From assembly GCA_033239005.1 (NCBI GenBank), contig BSQZ01000009.1:1497752-1561751 (forward strand): DNA of 64,000 nucleotides, read 5' to 3'. Shown in pieces: positions 59,393 to 64,000 of the stretch. The stretch's first letter is position 1. Every line of letters starts with the position of its first letter. A program made the translations under genes and the position numbers. The notes below the pieces were generated by a model. The model did not search any database and was not told the DNA's origin. It was given only the letters and a program-made list of their open reading frames with translations. This DNA comes from Lamellibrachia satsuma. Taxonomy: Eukaryota; Annelida; Polychaeta; Sabellida; Siboglinidae.

Positions 59393-59533
59393 CTATCTCA
59401 AGACATACAAGATCACGCTGTCTGAGGGCATATCGCTCTCTGAATCTAAATTCATTATATGAGCCATCTCATCGCACGCGTATTGCACAGCGGCTTTCTC
59501 TACAGCCAGATTAAATTGTTGTTCGTTATACAT
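59393..59533 (-). CDS. Small 46-residue ORF
   Basis: ATG 59533 to TAG 59393. The ORF starts three bases after the stop of the preceding acidic frame. It includes AVEKAAVQYACDEMAHIM and ends in DSESDMPSDSVILYVLR. The ending resembles the SESE...MPTLYVLPD segment of the neighbouring 206-residue protein, which hints at shared origin. It is too short to be sure that it is expressed. Confidence 0.35.
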   Translation of the reverse strand: MYNEQQFNLAVEKAAVQYACDEMAHIMNLDSESDMPSDSVILYVLR

Positions 59534-59536
59534 GCT

Positions 59537-59863
59537 TTAGGAGCGATTGGCTATCCTATCTACCCGACGCACCGTTTTCATACAGCTGTCGTCACCGTCG
59601 TCGTCGCTGCCGCTGCTGCTGCCGTCGCTGCTTACTACTATAACATCGGGTCTATTCTCCTCCATCTTGTCGTCGTCGTCGTCTGTTATCACAATGAGTG
59701 AGTCCGTCGACGAATGAGAAGAGAATAAATCATCGCAACTATTATCTTCCAACAACTTCCTCACCTTGGTTTTGTCGTCGACATCAGCGGCAGCTGCAGG
59801 TGTATCGACGACTGTAGCAGCAGCAGCAGCTGCAGCAGCAGCAGCAGCGGTTCCAGCTTCGTT
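59537..59863 (-). CDS. Ala- and Asp/Ser-rich exon-like ORF
   Basis: An open frame of 108 codons without an ATG near its start. It follows TTAACAG, a possible splice acceptor, and begins with a run of alanines encoded by a GCT/GCA microsatellite. It continues with KVRKLLEDNSCDDLFSS and an acidic tail (ITDDDDD, GSDDDGDD). It could be a 3' exon joined to an upstream gene (for example to the RPA-like gene through an alternative donor) or an unexpressed frame. Codon use and CpG content are like the other genes of the element. Confidence 0.35.
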   Translation of the reverse strand, partial: NEAGTAAAAAAAAAAATVVDTPAAAADVDDKTKVRKLLEDNSCDDLFSSHSSTDSLIVITDDDDDKMEENRPDVIVVSSDGSSSGSDDDGDDSCMKTVRRVDRIANRS

Positions 59864-59879
59864 CTGTTAAGTTACATAT

Positions 59880-60356
59880 CTATGAATCGAATCCTCCAAT
59901 ATCTATGATATCAATCTCCTCCACAGTGTAATTTACGTACTCTTTGGTCACGTGCTTCTTAATGACAACCATGACCTGACTGCCTCGCAGTGCCGACATC
60001 GACTCGTAGCGTTCCTCGGCTGTCTCCTTCTTCACGTAATCCTTTGCGGTGAACCCTAGAATTTTGACCGCTTTTTCGTCGAAACAAGTACACCAGCACT
60101 CGCTCCCGATGCTGTCAGAGAGGAGTAAGCGCAGAGCGAATTTGTACACGCGCTCACGCTGGTAGCCGTGCACCGGGCAGACGTGCTTGACGACTCGTTT
60201 AGGACATTTAGGACAAGCATTGTAAAACACGTATTTATTTTGAACACCGCAGGCCGTTACGGTTAAAGGCTGCGCGAACACATAGCGGCGGGCGCTCACC
60301 TCGCATTGTAGTTTCGTCAAAGTCATCTCGACATAGGTCTGTTGTGAGGCGGCCAT
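59880..60356 (-). CDS. RPA70-like single-stranded DNA-binding protein (zinc-ribbon OB fold)
   Basis: 158 residues. The pattern matches the C-terminal OB fold of replication protein A large subunit. YVFYNACPKCPKRV and HVCPVHG supply the zinc-ribbon cysteines and histidine. YKFALRLLLSDSIGSECWCTCFDEKA with ILGFTAKDY follows the order of RPA DBD-C (strand, W-x-T-x-F-x-E, ILG). The end has KKHVTKEYVNYTVEEIDIID, like the last OB strands. It would coat single strands exposed by strand-displacement replication. A TATATAAAG box lies about 65 bp upstream (60417-60425). Intact, stop TAG. It could also be an RPA-like regulator, but the zinc ribbon plus OB order favours DNA binding. Confidence 0.7.
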   Translation of the reverse strand: MAASQQTYVEMTLTKLQCEVSARRYVFAQPLTVTACGVQNKYVFYNACPKCPKRVVKHVCPVHGYQRERVYKFALRLLLSDSIGSECWCTCFDEKAVKILGFTAKDYVKKETAEERYESMSALRGSQVMVVIKKHVTKEYVNYTVEEIDIIDIGGFDS

Positions 60357-60416
60357 CTTCGTGTTCGGGTAGAGTCGCTTGAAAACAATTGTAATGACTG
60401 GGCTAGTACTGCTGTC

Positions 60417-60425
60417 TTTATATAG
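60417..60425 (-). promoter_or_regulatory. TATA box of the RPA-like gene
   Basis: CTATATAAAG on the minus strand, about 65 bp before ATG 60356. Confidence 0.5.
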
Positions 60426-60447
60426 ACCCCTTATCGACTGTTAACAG

Positions 60448-60645
60448 CGCGTGGTGTTTTTGCTATTGCAAAACAGCGCGTGATGTCTGAATCGGGTTGC
60501 GCGGCTCGTGATGTTTTTGCCGGTGCAAACGAGTTTGGACCAGTTCTCCCGGTGAAACAGCGCGTGATGTCTGAATCGGGTTGCACGGCGCGTGATGTTT
60601 TCGCTGCTGCAAACGAGTTTGGACCGGTTCTCCCGGTGCCTGGTT
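60448..60645. repeat. Tandem duplication of about 93 bp
   Basis: CAGCGCGTGATGTCTGAATC and a GCAAACGAGTTTGGACC block occur twice, with a third partial copy at the left. It lies between the NADAR stop codon and the RPA-like promoter. Confidence 0.85.
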
Positions 60646-60662
60646 GCAATCTCGCATCTGCG

Positions 60663-61142
60663 TTACATCAGACTCGTTTTTGCCTGCTGGTGAGTTCGAA
60701 TGAACTGCCTTATTTGCATAAGTAACTGTCCGAGCGTATTCTGACCCGTTCGACCATCGTAGGTCAAAGCGCTCCAAAAACCCTCTTTACTTTTCACCCA
60801 TTCTATCAATTGGCTTTCTCCCGTGTTTAATAGACGTTTCCGTAAGTATCGATCACGAAATTTCACGGCTACTAGCGCGTACATCACAGAACGGCGTTGT
60901 TTGTTCCAGCTCTCTCGTAAATGGGCCTTCTCGCGAATGCTCTTGCTTAGGTATTTAGCCTGCAGTCCCGTGCGTGTGGTCATCATCTTTTCCGCCGTAT
61001 CCTGATCGTTGTTGTGCACGCATTTCTTCCATTGGTAAGCGCTTTCGACTGTATGAAATTCTCTACCCCATACGCGTATTCTACACGCATAAAAATTTGA
61101 CAAATAGCTATTACGACCTCTAAAACGGGCATGGCGATCCAT
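60663..61142 (-). CDS. NADAR-domain protein (YbiA-like)
   Basis: 159 residues. NADAR (YbiA/DUF1768) domains are N-glycosidases that act on ADP-ribose-type substrates, including ADP-ribosylated guanine in DNA, and on a riboflavin intermediate. Family blocks appear in order: LSNFYACRIRVWGREFHTVESAYQ with the conserved Glu, WKKC, a LQAKYLSKSI segment, WNKQRRSVMYALVAVKF, LLNTGESQLIEW, and the C-terminal signature TGQNTLGQLLMQIR. The usual WG before that signature is WS here. ATG 61142 is used because a TATATAA box (61171-61177) is 29 bp upstream; the longer frame starts only with GTG. The frame is intact, unlike the core genes. NADAR is not one of the core Polinton genes, so this is an accessory gene, possibly countering host ADP-ribosylation; that role is inference. 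Confidence 0.8.
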   Translation of the reverse strand: MDRHARFRGRNSYLSNFYACRIRVWGREFHTVESAYQWKKCVHNNDQDTAEKMMTTRTGLQAKYLSKSIREKAHLRESWNKQRRSVMYALVAVKFRDRYLRKRLLNTGESQLIEWVKSKEGFWSALTYDGRTGQNTLGQLLMQIRQFIRTHQQAKTSLM

Positions 61143-61321
61143 ACTTGTATTAAAACGCGCATTCACTGCATTATATAACGAATGCTGTCACCTCGATTTT
61201 TTTGTCCGTTTACCAGACGGTCTTATCTATCAGCTCTCCGATGCGTCGAGTTCGTCGTTGTCAACAATATTTTCCTCTCTATATATAGGACTCCCGTCGT
61301 GTTCTCGTCATCGCCATCAAC
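61143..61321. promoter_or_regulatory. Divergent promoter between the NADAR gene and the right-end gene
   Basis: Two TATA boxes face away from each other: TTATATAA at 61171-61178 for the leftward NADAR gene (29 bp before its ATG) and CTATATATAGG at about 61280-61289 for the rightward gene (about 35 bp before its ATG). Only about 100 bp lie between them. Confidence 0.6.
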
Positions 61322-62032
61322 ATGCCGTTGCCATCGTTTCTGCTCATCGCTCGAGCCATTGCCGCCATAGTGTCGGTAATCGTCACCGTTGCTCGCCTCA
61401 CAATACTATATGCGAGGTACTACGTCAGAGATGTAGCCATCGTATGTACAATTCTAAGAGAGGTATTCGTTGCAGAGTTCTATCTCCGGTGAGTCTATAA
61501 TGATGTGTTGTTTTTTCTTACATTCAATACTTTGTTGTTGCAAAACTTTAAGAGAGGTGTTCGTTGCAGAGTTCTGTCTTCGGTGAGGTTATTTCTAGTC
61601 TATAATGATGTGATGTTTTTTTTCTTGCATTCAACTATACCTCATTCTACTTTGTTGTTTTCTCGCAGTGATCACTGTCGCCTATGGAAAGGCGTGATGA
61701 GAGAGCTTCTGGAGGTGACCCTCCAACGACACTTCGAGCGTTCCAACTTGGAGAAGAAGAAGAAGAAGAAATCTCCATTACGTCCTTCCGCACTCACCGA
61801 GATCGTTGGGTTAATGTACAACCGCTCGCTCTGGCCGTCTGTCATGCAAGAACTGACAGAGAAATATGAATACAAACAAACAGAATACAACACCCCTCCG
61901 TCCCAAGAAGAAGAAGCAGAAGATTGGGAGGGCGAACTTTCACCCCCGGCACGAAGATCCACTCGGCTGCCGTTGCAAGTTCGCCGTCGTCGACATGGCA
62001 AGCCACTTCGCGTGCGCTTCGCGTCGTGCTAA
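61322..62032 (+). CDS. Spliced membrane-anchored protein, unknown function
   Basis: Exon 1 (61322-61488) begins with MPLPSFLLIARAIAAIVSVIVTVARL, a hydrophobic helix suited to membrane insertion or a signal anchor. It ends at CCG/GTGAGT. Exon 2 (61669-62032) starts after TTTTCTCGCAG and restores the frame (CG|T). The product has 176 residues: the hydrophobic N-terminus, a RDHCRLWKGVMRELLEVTLQRHFERS helix, a Lys run, SALTEIVGLMYNRSLWPSVMQELTEKYEY, an acidic EEEAEDWEGE part and an Arg-rich tail. The intron contains a second copy of the end of exon 1 with its own donor (about 61551-61582). It is the only rightward gene of the element. No family is recognised. Confidence 0.6.
61549..61583 (+). repeat. 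Duplicated exon end inside the intron of the right-end gene
   Basis: AGAGAGGTGTTCGTTGCAGA, then GTTCTGTCTTCG and GTGAGG, repeat the end of exon 1 (61454-61488) with few changes, including the donor. It is preceded by TTGTTGTTGCAAAACTTTAAG, a weak acceptor. It could serve as an alternative small exon or be a by-product of a local duplication. Confidence 0.65.
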
Positions 62033-62059
62033 CATTCTAAAAATAACATTAACTTTTGT

Positions 62060-62300
62060 TTTGATGTTGGTTCGCTTTTTTAATCGTGTGTATCTTTTCC
62101 GCTATTAAATTTTTGCTTTGTATCATTAATACATGTCTGTTGTTTTTTTTTTACATACGTTCTTGATAATATATATAATTCGCTTTTTTAATCGTGTGTA
62201 TCTTTTCCGCTATTAAATGTTGCTTTGTATCATTAATACATGTATGTTGTTGTTTTTTTTACATATGTTCTCGATAATATATATATTACACGATCCTACC
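62060..62300. repeat. Tandem duplication of about 112 bp downstream of the right-end gene
   Basis: TTCGCTTTTTTAATCGTGTG, then a TATCTTTTCCGCTATTAAA block, a GTATCATTAATACATG block and a GATAATATATAT block, occur twice in order. Each copy includes ATTAAA, a possible polyadenylation signal for the rightward gene. A third partial similarity (ATTACACGATCCT) continues to about 62360. Confidence 0.9.
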
Positions 62301-62802
62301 TAATATATCACACTCACAAAAAGTTTATTATATATATGTATTACACGATCCTTCCTAATACAACGCAAAGTCCAATCGCTTGTAAATACCAACCGCTTTC
62401 CGTATGCAGCTCGACCGCCGACTCCAAATCCACGTTAAATCAGTCGATTCAGTCTGCAACAGAACGCAGCTGTTTTGGTTAGGTATCGAGTTACAACATG
62501 CACGCTGTGAATTAAAAATAACATTACTTTCGTACCGTCAATTTCCACACGTTTAACAACCGCTAAATCCCATATGGGTCATCGCAACAGAACGCAGCTC
62601 GTTTAACAGCCGCTACGGCCCATGTTTCGGTCTACGCGGTTGTCTGCCGATAAACGGCTCCGTCCGTAGTTCACCGGATATCAAGTTACATCAACGCCAA
62701 TTATAACATCGAGTCGCATATAAGGTAGTGTCGTGCCAATTGCTACGTATAGGGTAGCGTGGGATAATATTTACCAATTCTTCGGTCTTAGAGGTTACGA
62801 CG
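62301..62802. other. Non-coding subterminal region of the Polinton, right side
   Basis: No open gene. Short words recur: CAACAGAACGCAGCT at about 62457 and 62585, and GTTTAACA(A/G)CCGCTA twice. It may hold replication or packaging signals, but nothing in it proves that. Confidence 0.45.
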
Positions 62803-62807
62803 GCGCG

Positions 62808-62946
62808 CGCGCGCGCGCGTTCGTCAGTCACTAGATGACGCTACGGTTACTCTACTCTCCGCTAGGAGGCTGCGCACGCAACCGGATGTAGAAGTAGACC
62901 ATGGGTGGATATTCTCGTGAGGTGTCAAAAGCTATAAGGTACTACT
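62808..62946 (-). repeat. Right terminal inverted repeat of the Polinton
   Basis: Reverse complement of the left repeat with four differences in about 139 bp. The inner end is a (GC)n run at 62803-62819. Confidence 0.95.
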
Positions 62947-62952
62947 CACGTA
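62947..62952. repeat. Target site duplication, right copy (CACGTA)
   Basis: Identical to 46529-46534. With one copy removed, the retrotransposon reading frame on both sides stays in phase. Confidence 0.9.
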
Positions 62953-64000
62953 CACTGGTAAAACAGTAAAACCGATAGGCGTGCTGTATGTGAGGGTGCG
63001 GTATGGGAAACAAGAAAAGCAACTTCCTTTGTGTGTGATGAAAGGCAATGGGCCTACCCTGTTGGGCCGTGAGTGCATACCATCCGTTTGAACTGGCCCC
63101 TGGTGCATCTAGAAATTAACGCAACCTGGTTTGCGAGATGTGCTTAACCGACGCTCAGATGTGTTCTCTGGTGAACTTGAACGACTGATAAACATCAAGG
63201 CTCCGATTCAGCTGAAGGAAGAGCCGAAATCTCGATTTTGGAAAGCTAGACTCATCGCTTTGGCACGCAAGCCATCAGTGGAGCGAGGGTTCGACCAACT
63301 CGAAGCTCGAGACATCATTAAACGGGTCACCCACAGCGAGTGGGCCGCACCGATAGTAACACCGGCGAAGAAGGACGATGAAGTTCGAATTTGTAAAATA
63401 AAAAATCCTCAACTTGATGTGGACGAATATCCACTTCCGCGAATTGAGGAGATCTACGCCAGTCTATCTGGTGGTAAACAATTCAGTGTGGTTGACTTGA
63501 GACAGGCATACCTTCAGATGGAGGTTGAAGAACAGTCCAATACTCATCGTGGGATGAACCAGTACCAGCGCATACGTTATCGAGTGGCATCAGCACCAGC
63601 TGTATGACAACGAACCATGGACTAATTCCTGCAAGACATCCCTGGTGTCCAATGCTATCTTGACGACATCAGTGAAGAACACCTCGAAACACAAACTGCT
63701 GGGACGACTGGAGGAAAACGGGTTGAAAGCTAACAAGGAGAAGTGCACTTTCCTGCATAACTCAGTTGAGTACTTGGGCCACATCATATCCGCCGAGGGA
63801 ATTCACCAGACATCGAAGAAGGTCACGGCTATGACTGACCTACCACCTCCTCAGAACTTTGGACAGTTATGCGTGTTTCTTGCCAGATTTGGTTACACAT
63901 TTGGCACCACTGCATCAGCTTTTGCAGAAAGAGGAAACCTGGATGTGTTGTGAAGAACAAGAGCGTGGTTTCAGACCGAGTGCTTACACATTTCAATCCA
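62953..64000 (+). mobile_element. Ty3/Gypsy-like retrotransposon, 3' continuation (protease end, reverse transcriptase)
   Basis: Directly after the Polinton, the frame gives the end of an aspartic protease (a LPLCVM then GPTLLGRECI block). The frame at 63131-63607 is the first half of a Gypsy-type reverse transcriptase: SEWAAPIVTPAKKD, VDEYPLPRIEEIYASL and FSVVDLRQAYLQM. The catalytic YLDD box is near 63650 in another frame, followed by ANKEKCTFLHNSVEYLGHIIS near 63735. Frameshifts, deletions and a stop show that it is inactive. It continues past the window edge. Confidence 0.85.

Larger units (their letters stand above)
46535..62946. mobile_element. Polinton/Maverick (adintovirus-like) element, 16.4 kb
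   Basis: The element begins AGTAGTACC and ends GGTACTACT, with inverted repeats of about 139 bp and a 6-bp target duplication. It encodes the core set of Polintons: protein-primed DNA polymerase B, RVE integrase, FtsK/HerA-type packaging ATPase, adenain-type protease, a hexon-like major capsid protein, a penton-like minor capsid protein and a pX-like protein. All core genes run leftwards; one spliced gene at the right end runs rightwards. It is visibly richer in GC and CpG than the AT-rich surroundings. Polymerase, capsid, ATPase and integrase genes all contain frameshifts or stops, so this copy cannot make a full set of proteins as assembled. Sequencing or assembly indels are an alternative for the frameshifts. 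Confidence 0.95.

Noticed and set aside
59393..59533. A YACDE word in the small ORF as a retinoblastoma-binding LxCxE motif
   Set aside because: The leading residue is Tyr instead of Leu, and such a short motif is expected by chance.
59537..60356. A fusion of the RPA-like protein with the Ala/Asp-rich frame by splicing
   Set aside because: A donor such as TAC/GTAAAT exists, but using it would remove the last conserved OB-fold strands, so I keep the two separate.
61505..62032. A single uninterrupted plus-strand frame of 175 codons as the right-end gene
   Set aside because: It starts with GTG inside what reads as an intron. The spliced form with an ATG, a TATA box and good splice sites explains the region better.

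Overview
This is a piece of a metazoan nuclear genome, most likely from a marine invertebrate. Three conserved animal genes with ordinary GT-AG introns are present, the introns are AT-rich and full of satellites, and many eukaryotic mobile elements are nested in the DNA. I cannot name the phylum from the sequence.

Host genes. (1) The 3' half of SHOC2 lies on the plus strand in six exons between 5262 and 18431. It encodes the leucine-rich repeats and C-terminus of the MRAS-SHOC2-PP1C scaffold. (2) A FAST-kinase-domain (FASTKD) mitochondrial RNA-binding protein gene lies on the minus strand from about 33.8 kb to 22.17 kb. It has one large exon plus four small exons that I could locate; one RAP-domain exon was not found. 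(3) RPL32 is complete on the plus strand: three coding exons at 37523-37615, 38054-38206 and 41538-41696, 134 residues. Its large intron 2 holds a pogo/Tigger-like element and an hAT-like element that contains LINE sequence.

Repeats and relics. The window starts with two broken non-LTR retrotransposons (1-2.3 kb minus, 2.3-3.9 kb plus). An uninterrupted (TG)n tract of about 713 bp follows. Further in are Mutator-like transposase relics (8.35-9.7 kb plus, 15.7-14.6 kb minus), two more LINE fragments, a 2.4-kb DNA transposon with long inverted repeats (24080-26504), a fold-back element (34.2-34.7 kb) and many minisatellites.

The main object is a 16.4-kb Polinton/Maverick (adintovirus-like) element at 46535-62946. 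It has terminal inverted repeats of about 139 bp (four differences) and a 6-bp target duplication CACGTA. It is inserted in the protease region of a Ty3/Gypsy-like retrotransposon, whose frame resumes on the far side. Reading leftwards on the minus strand, the element encodes a NADAR-domain protein, an RPA70-like single-strand DNA-binding protein, small acidic genes (one with an 80-bp intron), a protein-primed family B DNA polymerase with zinc fingers and an OTU-like N-terminal region, a packaging ATPase, a short core-type protein, a conserved protein of unknown role, a retroviral-type integrase, a penton-like minor capsid protein, an adenovirus pX/mu-like protein, a double-jelly-roll major capsid protein and an adenain-type protease. 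A spliced membrane-protein gene runs rightwards from a shared divergent promoter.

The set covers integration, replication, packaging and capsid formation, so the element is virus-like in design. This copy is disabled by at least five frameshifts and four in-frame stops. The protease also lacks its usual catalytic acid, and the pX/MCP junction is partly duplicated. The NADAR and RPA-like genes and the spliced accessory genes are its least expected parts.
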